Below are positions 34,490 through 47,384 of a stretch of 64,000 nt of DNA, piece by piece. The notes beneath the pieces are model-generated. The model saw nothing but the letters and a program-made list of their open reading frames with translations. It was not told the DNA's origin and searched no databases. Each line of letters opens with the position of its first letter. Position 1 is the first letter of the stretch. Source of the stretch: Pristionchus mayeri. Lineage: Eukaryota; Nematoda; Chromadorea; Rhabditida; Neodiplogasteridae. The DNA lies in the NCBI GenBank assembly GCA_036245805.1, contig BTRK01000002.1, positions 37,554,661-37,618,660 on the forward strand. Reading direction: 5' to 3'. The position numbers and the translations under genes are program-made.

Positions 34490-35945
34490 GTAAGCTTACA
34501 ACTTAAAAGTATAGCTGGCTGTTCGAGACCGGATTGATGTGTTCCAATAGCAAGTTTTTAAACGATATTAAATGATCAAAAAATTTACTATGTACTATTG
34601 AACTGATGAGTATAAGGAGTGGTTGGCTCTGTCTGATTTGGTTTACAGTTTCGATTTTTTAATGGTTTTATACCAAACCGGACGAGTTGTTTGAATCGTA
34701 GTAGTGTTTGGCTTTTTAGGAAAGTTCAGTTGCGATGCGAACATACTTGTGTTCCTTTGCCATTTGAGTGATGGAAGTGTACGTTTTGAAGGCATCTTCG
34801 ATCTGAGCATATTCATCATCAGTCCTATCGAAATGCGTCTCGCTGCGGTGAATTATAACAACGTAACCAGGCGCGTCTTTGAAATTGATGATAAACGATG
34901 GACCCCTGAAAGGTAGTGCTCAACATTCGTTCCTCCCGATGCGTAATTATGCACTAATTTTTAGATAAAATTCTCAGCATGATGAAGATAAAACGTATTT
35001 TTAAAAGCAATAATTTGCTCTAAATCGTTCTGGAATGAAATTTAAAATTCAGCATCGACAATAAAATTTTAAAAGATTTCTTCTCACATTTTTAATTGTT
35101 CATCGTTGTCTAAGTATTTGTAGGTATCTGTAATATCTGTCTTGTTCAGAAGAGGAATGCCAGTTCGCTGAATGAATCATTTCATTTGCTCAGGTATAAC
35201 AAATGTTGAATTCATAGAGGTAATCTGAGAGATTTGATACACATGTAGTGTCATATTTAGGATTTTCTATCATATTGTAACTTAACTGGAAAATCGACTT
35301 TCGAAAGCCGTATCTCTTTTCGTTTTATGCGGAATACATTTCCCGGGACAGGATTTAAAAATTAAATTTCAACATTTTCTAATACATCCTTCGAACATGA
35401 AAAATGAGTAGTTCGTTGCGATATTTCAGAATACCTATCCTTGGGGTCTGGTTGAAATATAATGAGTTACGAAAACCGAAGGTTCTACTGGGCGGGTCAC
35501 ATGAAGCGAATTACTCGAAACTTGTCTTTCTAATGATGATTTTCGAACTGCTCATGAATTTTTTTTTCAAATTGTCAAATTTTAACCATGGGTAGAAAAT
35601 ACTAGGAAGGACTAATCTAAATTCTTTCAGATTCCCTCCGTTCAACAATTGTTCGGGTATATGCTTTTCAAAAAACCTACAAGGAATTGCTTATCCGACC
35701 CTTTCATCTCCTTTATTATTGAGTTATGATAGCCACGCAATTACAAATCTTTCTGAAAACTGTATGTAATGTTTCGAGAGTTATGGGGATCATGATGCTC
35801 CATTCTTTTAGTATGAGGTTGCACAAGTTGACCAATATAGGTGCACAACCTTGGTAGGAGGATCGTCGATTGTTGGAACTGTAGCAACGAAGATAGTAAA
35901 TACGTCCCTGGAAAGGCATTGACTCTAGCAAATACTTCCTGAATG

Positions 35946-36301
35946 TCAGATCTTCGAGGGGTAACGCATAGAAAAATGCATTTCTCGCAAAGTTCTTTCT
36001 TTGAAATGTAATCCGTTCAGGCGGACTAACTTTGTGAGTATTCCGCTTAGCTCCTTTTCCAACTCATCAGCTATTAAATGTTTATTGTCTGAATTGTAAT
36101 TATATAATTGGAGACTAATGTACGATGTTCACCTTCAGTATTCAATTTGTCATTGGCTAGTGCATTTGCAAGTACTTCGTTTACCTTTTCGGGCCAGTAC
36201 TCTGAAATTCAAATTTACATTTAATGAAAATATTTTAAAATATTATCGTTCAAAAATAATTTAATTCAGTACTCACGTTCTAGACTTATTTCAAGCGAAG
36301 C
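35946..36301 (-). CDS. unidentified gene 3' end, three phase-consistent exons
   Basis: On the minus strand, 36277-36301, 36133-36201 and 35946-36088 join in phase with GTGAGT and GTGAAC donors and CCAG/TTCAG acceptors; introns are 75 and 44 nt. The peptide (YWPEKVNEVLANAL, then KHLIADELEKELSGIL, ending at TGA 35946-35948) is charged and predicted helical. A further minus-strand open frame at 35716-35931 is not connected. The upstream exon was not established; open stretches ending at acceptors 36507 and 36933 could belong to it. Family unknown. Confidence 0.35.
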
Positions 36302-36785
36302 CTGGTAAATTCCGAAATCGCATCACCGATTAATGCCATCGATTCATTATATGCGGTAATCGTTTCCTTAACATATTATTAATTTTTTTTGTTTATTTAA
36401 ACAAATATTTTGCAAAAATATTAAAAATAATTTAATTTAAAATTCTCCAAGAGAATACGTTTTTCTGAACCCGCAGATGTCCGTAGTAAAATCCTTCAAC
36501 CGCGCTCTGAAAGTGTTTTGTTATCAGTATTTCTTCTCGTTTTAATAAAAATATCACTTGGCAACTGCAGAGGGCTGCAGAGGGCGTAGCTCGAGATGCC
36601 GAATGGTTGCAAACTTCTTTCCGGAGCTATAAATGATATTATATTTTCCCACGGCCCTGCACCGAGCAGATATTGCAAACAAATATGCAGCTGCACAGTT
36701 CATCCAATATTTTTTTGATTAAAAAAAATTCCTTTTGCAATTTCAATATCGATTTTTTAAATCTCTGGAAACCTTTTGATGTTAC

Positions 36786-36932
36786 TTCGAATTGTGGTTC
36801 CTAACTTGAAGCAACAATGTTTGTAATTGAAGGACAAAACTCCGTGCCGAAGCTGAAATTCTGGAATTAGCATGGTAAGTGCGTTCTCCGGGGACAGTAA
36901 GTTTCTAGGTCGGAGAGTGAATGTAACTTGCT
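36786..36932 (-). CDS. possible exon of the same unidentified minus-strand gene
   Basis: A CACCTTTCAG acceptor is followed by an open frame of about 49 codons (VTFTLRPRNLLSPENALT near its start) up to a GTAACA donor. A second possible exon lies just downstream on the minus strand at about 36,690-36,765 (KKSILKLQKEFFLIKKILDE). Phase to the exons at 35946-36301 was not resolved. Confidence 0.2.
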
Positions 36933-39005
36933 CTGAAAGGTGAAACTAATGGTAGAATTGAATCAGTACAATGAATCAACATAGATAATGATAATGTAAT
37001 TAAACGTACCTGTAAGAGACTTTTGTTTGTATTTTTTTTATTTAAATTATCTCATTTGTAACTCCCATTTGCGTGTTTTCTGCGTACACAATATGCGATA
37101 TGTTTTAAAATTAATGTTACGGGCTTAGGTTGTATTTCAGAACTTCAAACACTCTTCATAAATGCTTCGTTTTTCTCGTAAATGAGTTCTGTTTTATGAA
37201 AGTTATTTCTCGTAAACATCTTATCGCAATGCTTCATCGATTAATTAATCTAGTTGATCTGCATTATACATATTATCGGTTGTCCATCACAGGATGTTAG
37301 TCTCAGCAACAATATAGGGGGGGGGGGATTAGAGTATAGTGAAGGTAGTTGGCCAGTTGATGTTCAGTATTTTCCCGTGTAGCCATCATTGCAGCATAGA
37401 GTTTTATAACCCGTAGCACAAGGTCTGAAATCGTTGTGGTTACTGTAAGACCTCAAAGCGCAACGTGTTCAGCTACGCTTTTCGGCTCTTTCTTCCTCTG
37501 TTTTTCAATACGACGTTCCGTACACCCAAACTTCGGTCAAACGGGTGTGTTTTTTTTAATAAGGAAATGCAGAGGCTGAGATGTAGCATACTTCTCATTT
37601 GCAAAGATCATCGTATTGATGAGTTCGTGCTCGAACTCAACGCTTTCATTGCGAGTTCACGATTCCCTCCCTTTTCTCATATTTCGTAATGTATGAGGGA
37701 AAGGCGTTAGCGACGTCACAGTGGGAATAGTGATCACTGTAAAATCGCTACGCGACCGCAATGCGTTCTTAAAGGCTTTTCCAGTTTTACTGCTTACCCT
37801 CCGAAGTCAAAAGTATTGTATCCCTCCTCTTTCTTTCCGCTTTTAATGATCTCCGTCTGGCCCTCAGGACAAGAGTGGAATCCACCGAAGAACGTACCGC
37901 AGAAGGGAGCATGGCCGTACCAGTAGCAGGGCTGAAGTGAAGGTGTGATATTGCAAGAGGAGCGTCAAAAGATCAACGGATTCAGGAGGATTTGAACCAA
38001 CGACAGTCTGTTCACGAGGCAACAGGTCGAGTTCGTGCAAAGGGCAATCGTATTTGCATTTGCCACAGAGGTTGATACTAGGATTCTCCGTTCTACACAC
38101 TCTCGATTTGTGAAAAAAATATTTTTGTTTTTTTTAAAAATTATTTGTAAAGATAATACCTTTGAATATGGTCGAGTTGCGAAAATGAAGCCGGGTTAGC
38201 ACTTGCACAAACGCAGGAAAATCGCGCATTTTATGCGCTGATTTTTTTCCCATGCTGCAGATTTTTGTTAAAAATTGCATATTCTGCCAATGCAAATCAT
38301 AAATAGAAATGTTGCTTTTATTTGCAAGAAATTGGGCAGTCGTTTTGCAGACATATTTGTTTGTATGACAATAATGTTGCATTTAACTCTATTATTGGCC
38401 TAAAGGCAATACCGACTAGATCACTCAGGTAAACAGTTCTATCATTGGGGACGCAGCAAATTTCTCTTCTGATCTGAAGTTGTGCAAATTTCAGCAAAAT
38501 CCCCAATCGATCGCTGCGCGCTCTCTCTCTTTCTCCGACCCATCCCTTCCCATCCCTTCGTTGATTGTCAATTTGGCTTCTACACGTGTCTCATTCCCTT
38601 GTCCTTATCAGCTCCCATCACTCTCCCCTCCCTCGTCTCCCCATTTTCCCAATCAGCCCTATCTCTCTAATCCTCTTCATTTCTCGACTCAGCCCTAAAC
38701 CGATTATGTGTGTAAATCGGCCCTGATCGGCTTAAAAATGTCGGTCTCTCGCAATTCCCCATGCTCTCTAGCTTTTCTAGCCATCATCAGTCCATTAATA
38801 GGATAAATTAGGCTTAGTCTCAGCGGTCCCTTTATTCTATGCCGCGAGCGATAAATTTTCGCTCGGGCACTTGGAAATTTCAAATTAGCCCGGTTTGCTT
38901 TGATCGTCCACAGCATCGTGATTGATTGCTTTTCAGGGTGGTATTATTTCTCATGATCGTATGTCTTGTGACTCACAATTTGCCTGTAGTTACCGTGTAG
39001 TAATG
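36933..39005. other. region without a supported gene
   Basis: AT-rich to about 37,320, then a G10 run, then short open frames. On the minus strand near 38,000 there is an isolated B-box-like GGTTCAAATCC without an A box. 38520-38700 is CT-rich. Nothing could be assembled into a gene. Confidence 0.3.
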
Positions 39006-39330
39006 CACCAAATTATCGCATCATTAAAATTGAACTTTCATGTCCCTTCAAGCTAGGGTTGGCTTCGCGTTGTTCTGCGTTCCATTCTCTCTTCATTAAA
39101 CGTGGTCTCTCCAGCCATATCTTCTAGAGGGCGCAAACTGAGGATACCATTTCCCACAAAAGCCAACCCTATCCCATTTTTCTGTTTCCATGCACTTTTG
39201 CCTGCACTTTGTCTGATCGGAAAGGAAAGTATCATGGAGATTCCTAATTATTATTACAGGGGCGATGACGCGGATAACCCTCGTATTCTTCGTTTAGCCT
39301 TTACTATAACTCTTCTTCTATTTTCTAATT
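39006..39330 (+). pseudogene. tandem duplicate of the acid phosphatase promoter and first exon, decayed
   Basis: AATTATCGCATCATTAAAATTG at 39010 and the TATTACAG/GGGCG/ATGACGCGGATA region at 39252-39276 repeat the layout of 39348-39485 (AATTATCGAGTCATTAACATTG; TATTGCAG/AGAGA/ATGACGCGGATA). The copied ATG at 39265 starts MTRITLVFFV and then stops at TAG, whereas the real gene continues as a signal peptide. A 118-bp insertion inside this copy explains most of its greater length. Confidence 0.7.
39054..39171. mobile_element. 118-bp TIR insertion (MITE) in the duplicated promoter
   Basis: TAGGGTTGGCTT at 39054-39065 and its exact complement at 39160-39171 bound the segment. With TA as the duplicated target, the element proper is 39056-39169. 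The equivalent segment is absent from the other duplicate (39348-39471), which supports insertion after duplication. The GGGTT start recalls the MITE at 26029-26155. Confidence 0.65.
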
Positions 39331-39454
39331 GACTGATTAGAAGTGTTTCAAATTATCGAGTCATTAACATTGCACTATGATACCCTTCTCGTCTGCTGTT
39401 TCAATGCACCTTTGCGTGTCCGCCTGCTCGAAATAGTGTCCGGGAAATTCTTAA

Positions 39455-39471
39455 TTTTTATTGCAGAGAGA
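39455..39471 (+). promoter_or_regulatory. candidate spliced-leader acceptor before the acid phosphatase start
   Basis: TTTTTATTGCAG ends 5 nt before the ATG at 39472, with no obvious upstream exon. Nematode mRNAs are often trans-spliced this close to the start. A cis-spliced upstream exon is the alternative. Confidence 0.5.
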
Positions 39472-42400
39472 ATGACGCGGATAGCCCTCGTCTTATTGCT
39501 CGCCTCATCAGCTCTCGCCTTCTACATTCCAAGTCAGGAGGAGAAGGTGGGTAAATCTGAGAATTATTATCTTTGCAACCTAGCAAAGCAAACACGGGAA
39601 AAAGCAACGTCATTATTGAAGTCGGAAAAGTCGAATGACGGAAAACATGGAGATACGCTGGCTCAGAGAACAATTTGAAGCTGAAAAATCTGATCAGCGC
39701 AATTCGGCAGTCATGATAATTGTGTGCATACAATTCACTCTGAAACTGGCTCAGGAGGCCGCATGAGTCAGATGACGTCACTATTACGCAACATTGTAGG
39801 AGGTAGCATGGAGCAAACTGGATGTAGTGAAGGACTTCAACGATGGCGTTCCCGCTGGATACGAGCTGGTGTTTGTCAGCCCCGTCAGTCATGTTTATTT
39901 TATTTATTTATTTAATTATTCATCGTACACCACTACGGTGCTTCGGCAAGTGCAGAATGTGCGTGAAAATGGGGGGAGAAGGGGGGGTCAATCGTTCGAA
40001 TCGTGTTTACTTCTGCATACGAAGAAATTCGGGTATCTTAATGTTCCTCCCTTTCTATGCTGGTTTGAATTGCGAGAAGTGGAGAAAATGAGGAGGACAA
40101 GCGCCTTCTCTGTAGCTGTAACAGAGTATTCAATTGTAAGTGTTGCAGATCTGGCGCCACGGCGACCGCGGGCCCACTGAGCCCTTCGCCGGGGACGTTC
40201 TTACGGAGGATGACTGGACGTTCGGAGGAGGCGGATACGGAGAACTTTCACCGGTGAGGGGCAGTAATCTTGGATTTTCAGATATTTAGAAGAATAGTTT
40301 GCTTGTGTCGTGTTCTTTGGAAACGGTTAGTAGTTGGTGATGGCGCATTTTTCCGCTAACGAATCGATGTGTGGAGCCCTATACGTAAGCCCTATACGTA
40401 CATCCCGAGAAAATTTGAAACGATGTTGACTTTTGTGAGAGTCTTACAATACAAATTGAACTCTAACTCCATCATGTCCACGCTTTCTCCGCTAATGAAA
40501 TTCTTTTAAAAAATAGAAAATCATCGTTTCTAGATCGGTATGGGACAGCATTTCAACCTCGGCAAAAAGTTATACGAGAGATACGCCGAGAACAACCAGT
40601 TCCTCAATGCGAGATACAAAGCGAAAGAGGTATGTTACTATTGTCGCGTGACCCTCTCGAACTCTGATCTATGTAGCATGTTCGAAATTGAGATATTTGC
40701 GTCGAAATTACAAGTACTTTTACCCACCGAAATGTAAAGTGAGGAGTGAAAAGGCGGACATGACAAGAAATTGAGCAATGCTTCATTAGCCAATTTATCA
40801 GAATGTATAGCTGTAGCACGAGTCCAGTTATTTTTTCCATTCGATGGGCTGTTTTCGATGTTTCGAGAAAGCTGAACGAAGTAGTTTGGTGCGCCTGATC
40901 GGCCGATCCCAGAGATCGCGGTCAACCTCATTGTAAATGCTCATGCCATAGAGTAGAAAATCAAAACAATCAGTTATAATTTTTGCAGGTAGGAGAAGCA
41001 GAGTGTGAGGTAGAGAGGATAGAAAGATGATTTCGAGTGATAGACGAGGGTCTCTGAATCATTTACAACCGTCTTTTCTCTGACACTAATATTCTTTCCA
41101 TTGTTACGTGAGCATTGGAAAAGCGAAAATGCATTTACAGCGAGCCTGTTCTCGTCTAGGCGATGGTAAGAAATGACCATCTTTATTCGGCATTACCTCT
41201 CGTCTGAGAGGGAAAGCAGAATCAAGAGAGTCATTTCTTGCGACACCAGTCTATTCTCGTCACTCATCTCGGAATGTGGCGAGATTCATTGCAATGAGTG
41301 ATAAGATTAACAACAGTCAGCAGTCAACCCTCATTCCCTTCTTCTCTCTCTCCCTGACAAGACATGGCGAACAAAATGCGAGAGCCCTCTTGATTAGTCG
41401 AGATAACACTCGTGCAAAGAACACCACATTAACAAGACGATGGCGCGAATTTCAGTGAAAACTAGCCCGTACGATAATGCTTGGAGAAATTAATGGGCGA
41501 TTTTATGAATAGCCTGCGTAATTTGTAGTGACAAGGTGAACATGACAAACTACGAATGCATTAACCTTTTATTTTTAAATTACAAGATTTGAAACCTAGT
41601 GCTCAACCGGGAGAAAATGGGTTGAAACGGTTTTATTTCATACGAGAATTTGCAGATTTATGCCCGCTCTACGGACAAGAACAGGACGCTCATCTCGGCC
41701 ATGTCCAACTTCGCTGGTGAGTTTGACAAGCACTCTGTCATCAGTAAATGCATGAGATGCTTTGGTTATTGAGATAAATGGTATCATCGTGAAACACTAC
41801 AGGAATGTATTCGAGAGCAACAGCGGAGAACGGAACCGACTACCCGGGAGGTAATGCTAGTTTCATTGTCGACAGTTGGATAGAGAAGTGAGATAGCTCT
41901 GATCTACGTGAGAGAGTTACAGTTACACGTCGACACACTTCTCTATCCAACTTCGACCAAAGCTGAAGTGCTTGAACTCAAATATTTCGTATTATCCTTG
42001 ACGTTTTCCAAAAAAAAAATATATTGCAGACTAGATTCGTAATTCGGGTCACTGTCTCTTCATTCTACCCACGCTCTCGACCGGTCGAATGGCGAGAGAG
42101 TGTGTAGAATGAAGAGACCGTGGTTAAATTTCTCGAACTCTATTGCAGACGTGGATGGCTGGCCGCAGACGTACGTGCCCATCCCGATCCACACGTCGAA
42201 CATTCGCACGGATTTCGTAAGTTATTCTTGGCTTTTATTTCGACAATTTTGTCATGAGCGCATATTTTCCGTTCAAAGATTTCTATGCACTCATGCCGCA
42301 CATGAGGTTCCTAAAAATATTTGAAATAATATATGCACTTATAATGTACTTATAATGTGCTCTTCTCAGTCCGGAGCCCAAGACGACGTCTACTGCCCCA

Positions 42401-45400
42401 GACAGGACGACCTCTGGGACCTCGCCCACCAGCATCCCGAGTACACCCATTTTGATAGCATGCCCAGGGTGAGTAACAAAAAAATAAGTTTGCATCATAT
42501 CCCCAAAGATAGTGCCAACGAAAAAACGCAATGAAGAACATTCAGACGCAGCAGACGCTTCAATATTTGCGCGATTCGACTGGCTCGAATGCGGATCAGA
42601 TCAACTTCGACAACGTCTACCTGATCAGAGGAGGCATGTTGTGCGAGGTACTCATCCGAAAAATAAAATAAATACAGGTGATTGGACGAAAAAAAAGAAC
42701 CAATGAAACAGTCACGCGTCGCGTGTATTTTTGTCTGTGGCTGCATTGTCCTATCGCACAGTGAATTCCAGAGCATTCACTTCCCCGACAACTTCACTGA
42801 GTGGTATCCGTGGTACACTGCTGACGTCAAGCAGAGAGTGGAAGAGATCGATGACCAAAATATCGACTTCCAGGATGGCATATTCGGTGAGTTTCCGTGT
42901 CTCAAACTATTCTGCCAACTCATCAGTGCACCAAATTTACCGTAGCAACATTCTGCATTCTGCAAGCCCCTCTTACAAGCCTGATTAGTGAAACAGTAAT
43001 CGAAATGAGAATATTTACCGCGAAGGCGATCTATAATCAAGTGATAATAATTTCTTGCAGCTTCCGGCAACATTGCCACGGGTTATGGCTACGACGTCGA
43101 TCTCACGCTGGAGATCCCCATGATCAGAGGAGGAGCAACGATCAATGAGGTAACTGCCAATGGATAATTAGATAATTAATTAGATACTAATTAGATAAGA
43201 TAGTTAGCACTGAATAATTATTACAATTATTACATAATTATTACTAATTATTACAGACGACGAAGACAAGCACTTAAAACGACAATAATTAACTAATCGA
43301 TCAATTAATAATCGCTTCAGGTTCTCGATAATGCACTCGGCGTGCTCGACTGCTGGGCGACGAATAATCGGGGAGAGCATACGAGGTTTGTTTTGTATTT
43401 TTACTTTTGGCTTTCCCCTTTGTTTTTGGCGCATCTGAAATAGACTCAAAATAACTTGCTATCGCTCTATCTCATCCCAGATGCACCGACGCCGATCACT
43501 TCCTCAATAACCTCAAGTACTACGTCATCTCGGGAGTGAGGAAATTTTGGTTATTGTCTAAATGGCTTAGCATGTATTTGATTTATTCATTCACAAAAAT
43601 ATCGATGATTCGCTACCCACCTCTACTTTGGGAAAGGTAAGATGAGAACGATTTAGTAATGTCACCTTTTATATCAAATGTAACATGACGAAATACATTC
43701 GATCTAGTGCCCAATTTTGCAGCACGACACCACCATCTCCGCATACCTCACAGTGCTCGAGGCGAAGCCATACGTGCTGACGAGTAAGCTTTATTTTGAA
43801 TCATTTTTCGCGAGCTCCACTGACATCTGATTGTGCAAAATATCATGAAAAGCGAGGCTACATCGCCCAAAGTGAAATTGTACGTATCTTCATTTTCCGA
43901 ACTCCAGAATCGTTTGATCGTTCCAATGAGTGTGTAGAAAGCGATGATTCAGCCGAATTAACATTTTTCCCAGCTATCTACAGTATTTTTTACTTGGAAT
44001 TCAGATGTAACGAATAGAAATACAGTCCTAGTTCAGATATAGCACCGTTGCAACATAATCACATCAGGTGGCGGCTACCCCTCCTACTCCGCAGCCATCG
44101 TCACTGAGTTTTTCATCGACAGAGACTCGGGCGATAGGAAGTTCAGAGTGTGTACCTTACCGTATCGCTGTCTAGCTAATATCTTTGGGCATCTTATTGC
44201 GATTTCCATTATTTCTCACAGAAGCAGCCTGCTTTTGAATACATCCGAAAATGGTTCTCATAGTCGCAAGAGCTACGTGTGCTTGTGGAAATGAAGAGAT
44301 CATGCGACGTCATCTTGAAATTATTCAGCTACTCTTCCACGACGACGATAGCACGGACTTCCGCGTGATCACTCCCTTTGTGTCGGGCTGCGAGATGAGC
44401 ATGAATTTCTGCAGTCTCGAGGTGAGCAATTCTAGGAGCAATCGTCTGCCTCTCTTCAGTTTGCACGCTCTCTCGTTTCTCTAGCCGATGAGAGAGCGTG
44501 CAAACCGAAGAGAGTCAGACGATTGCTCTAGGGTTTACATGTTTAGTTGCAATCTCTTTCCTACTGTTTTTTAAATATTTTATTAGTTTGTCCTGTATGA
44601 ACGAATTGATGTTAAATGAGCAATCACAAATTTAGAATGGAAGATTTATTTTCAGTAGTGTAAACAGCTTATTGATTTCTTCAAATTATTTACCAGTCAG
44701 AGATTGAAATGTAAATATTTCAGCACTTCCAAGCCCTTGCTGCCAAGTACGCCCCGAGAGGCGGAATGGACCAGGTTAAACTTTTAGTAATTTAATTTAA
44801 AAAAAAAATTTTGTGATTGCTCATGCAATAAATCGATAAATTACGAAATTTTCAGTTGTGCAACCAGCGTCTTGGCGACCCTACTACCACCACGACTAAG
44901 GTCTGCTTGTTTCGCATCAATCCTGGATTAATTTGAAATTTATTAAAATTAATAATGAAATTAAATTTATTAAAATTAATAAATTAATAATATTATTAGG
45001 CTGATTCAAAAGTTTCTCCCTATTTTATTTTTAAAATTATCTCGAGCCATAGTTGCCTGACTGGGATTTCCATTTAACACAAGTAGTGGACATATAGATA
45101 GATTATACTCGCCAGACCGAATCGATTCTGGGACGCATATTGCGGCAATAAATAAAGAAAACGTCAAAATCTCAAAATATGATGATTTTTAGGTGTACTT
45201 TGCTGGGCCCTACCATTTGAATACGCGCTAACAATCGATTCTGCCCATTTGAGGAGTGATATCACTCGAGTTGCTCTTCCAGAATGTTACAGAATATCCT
45301 GATGCTTTGGAATATGAGAATTAGAAAAAGTGCTGATTTTGTTGCTCAAATTTCGTAATTTTGTTGTAATATGGTGCTGTTCCCGAATAGGTAGATGCAT

Positions 45401-46565
45401 TCATCTCAAGTTTAACGGTAATACTAAGACTGGCGAGTACTTTATTGTGCACAACACTACGGATTGCAGAGTCAATAACTAACAACTCGGGGATATGAAA
45501 ATAATTTCTGCAGATATGCATCTCGTGATAATATCTAATCAGGCGCTCATCTGAGCTTGACGTGAAGGTGTAATACTGAATCGCATTTACGAGCATGCCC
45601 AGTAATCACGCTTTACACTAGTATGTTTGCTTAATATCTATCTCTTTTCTCCACATAACTATGTATGCATACAAAACATGCTTGATAATCAATTTTGCGA
45701 AATTTGTCGGACTGCTGTATCGGCGCAGCTAAATGGGGAGCAATGTGATACGGCTTTTTGTAAAGCTCATTCAAGCATTTGTTTATTGCAAAAGAACTTA
45801 TGAGAATTGGTCAACTTTGTAGGTCAGGGGAATCAAAAATGTAAAATTCTGAAAAAAAAAGGAGAAACTTTTGAATCAACCTAATATTTCCAGGCGCCTC
45901 CTCCTCCTCCCGTCTCCTCGTCTCCCTCGACGACGACCACGAAGAAGCCCGACGACAACGGCCAGACTACAACCACTGGTGAGTAGACCTTCAAAAGGAG
46001 CTAATGAACTATTTTTTGGAGTAAGTTACCGTTCTCCAATGAGATGGTATGAGATGAAGAGATTTGGTAGTAGTTTCCTTAGAAATTAACTAGTTGATTA
46101 ACTAGTTGAAAGTCTACTGGTGAACACGGATTAGAAATTGCAAAAACCCTGATGTGTCTTAGCCATCGTTGAAAAATGACGGGCTTTACAAGGTTTTTGT
46201 CATCATTAGTGGATTGCTTCTCGAGAAATGATGTTTTGCATGATCTCTCGCCGGTCTCGCCGGTAATTGAGATAATGGAGAGCCTTCTCTTGCGAAGCCA
46301 TCAGATATATATATTTATGATATTTCGTTCGAAATAATGTTACTAAAAATTGAAATAGAACAGGCAATTAATGACGGTTAAAATGACGAGTGGATAAGGG
46401 GACAATAGGGTCAAGGGGAAGATATACATTAGTCGAGACGAGTACCCGAATTCCGAACATTGATTATTTGCAGTGCCCATCATCCCTACTACTACCTCAT
46501 CCTCCCCCCTTCTTTCCTTCCTCTCCGCTACATCAATCGTCTTCTTCCTCAATCTACTGTTCTAG
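39472..46565 (+). CDS. histidine acid phosphatase, secreted or membrane-anchored, 20 exons
   Basis: Exons (all in phase): 39472-39546, 39800-39883, 40149-40253, 40534-40629, 41656-41716, 41803-41850, 42149-42216, 42370-42468, 42546-42647, 42772-42886, 43061-43149, 43321-43385, 43481-43535, 43723-43783, 44068-44147, 44329-44421, 44724-44774, 44856-44900, 45894-45978, 46474-46565; 522 aa. Residues 1-16 are a signal peptide (IALVLLLASSALA). The catalytic motif RHGDRGP is at about 56-62, with His57 the expected phosphohistidine, and the proton-donor HD is at 355-356 (HDTTISAYL). The RSTDKNRTLISA block is also typical. The enzyme should hydrolyse phosphate monoesters at acid pH outside the cell or in lysosomes. 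A Thr/Pro-rich linker (from about 455) precedes a hydrophobic C-terminus (SIVFFLNLLF) without a basic tail, suggesting a GPI or tail anchor. The intron 2 donor (CCC|GTCAGT) and exon 2 acceptor are the weakest junctions. Symbol not assigned because nematodes have many paralogues. Confidence 0.88.
41875..41951. repeat. intronic hairpin in the acid phosphatase gene
   Basis: GTTGGATAGAGAAGTG at 41875 pairs with CACTTCTCTATCCAAC near 41936-41951. It starts 25 nt downstream of the exon 6 donor. Confidence 0.6.
42050..42122. repeat. intronic hairpin, HP family
   Basis: TCTCTTCATTCTACCCACGC pairs with the complement at GTGTAGAATGAAGAGA; the loop reads CGACCGGTCGAATGG. The copy at 47541-47608 has nearly the same stem and loop. 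It lies 27 nt before exon 7. Confidence 0.65.
44436..44528. repeat. intronic hairpin with ~40-bp stem
   Basis: GAGCAATCGTCTGCCTCTCT through GTTTGCACGCTCTCTC pairs almost perfectly with the complement ending at 44528. It begins 14 nt after the exon 16 splice donor, so it could affect splicing. The CACGCTCTCTC core is shared with the HP hairpins. Confidence 0.7.
44996..45884. mobile_element. non-autonomous mariner element in the last large acid phosphatase intron
   Basis: Inverted repeats TTAGGCTGATTCAAAAGTTT (left) and the complement of TTAGGTTGATTCAAAAGTTT (right) bound 889 bp, with TA duplicated at 44994-44995 and 45885-45886. TTAGGTTG is a typical mariner start. No transposase motif was found, only a 91-codon minus-strand frame of unknown nature. 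The right end stops 9 nt before exon 19 of the host gene, so the acceptor TATTTCCAG is formed at the edge of the insertion. Confidence 0.75.
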
Positions 46566-47384
46566 AGATTTTCAGAATTCGTAACGGCGACTAACCTATG
46601 TTGTTTGATATTAACTTCATCATTATTTTTTCCTAGAATATTCCAAGAATCTGTACATACTAATAACCCAAATTGTGATATGATAAATCATTCCAAGCCC
46701 ACTAAATCGGCCTTACGATGCCTAACAAACATCTTGCAAGACAAATTTGCCTCGTTTCTCACAACAATAACCATTACTTGATTGTTCGTACGGATTATTG
46801 AGCAACGCCTTTCTCTTGCTCATAAATTTATAACATAAAGAACCCTAGTTTTTTAGGGATGACTGAATGCAAACATTGATAACTTTCGAACGGGCGATGA
46901 TTGTTGCTCGCACATTCTATAAGCGTCTGACGCTCTCAATATCATACGCTCTCTAGCATTCTCTGACCAGCAAGAGAGAGTGGAAAACAAAGAAAATCAG
47001 GAGATTATTTTTTTTGATTTCTAATGGTAAAGTGAGTAGATTCTTGAACATTAGCGTTTGCATTAACACGATTCCTCGGCGGTTACTGCATGCACCGAGT
47101 TATAACGCCTATTCTCTGGTGCCAATAGCCTGACGTAAAATTAAATTAAATTGGTAATGTGCATACCCTACCATATTCTGGCTCTCTCTAAATCGCGTGC
47201 TTTCTAATAATGAGTGATGAGTGAACGGCGTGTCGAATGAATAGAATTCCTGATTACAAATGTGTGCACGCCCACAATGTTGCGTAGCAAATAAGTTATC
47301 AGCATGCGCATGTTCGCTGGTCGCAATTCATTTAGCGTTTTAGTAATATAAGGCGGAAAAGAAGTAAAACTTCCTCTTTCGGAA
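46566..47384. other. intergenic spacer between acid phosphatase and str-like receptor
   Basis: About 820 bp with no supported gene. It includes a CTCTCTAGC / GAGAGAGTGG weak hairpin at 46945-46985 and CTCTCTCTAAATCGCG at 47183-47198. No canonical AATAAA was seen soon after the phosphatase stop. Confidence 0.35.

Noticed and set aside
37980..38050. GGTTCAAATCC on the minus strand, a B-box consensus
   Set aside because: No A box at the right distance and no cloverleaf.
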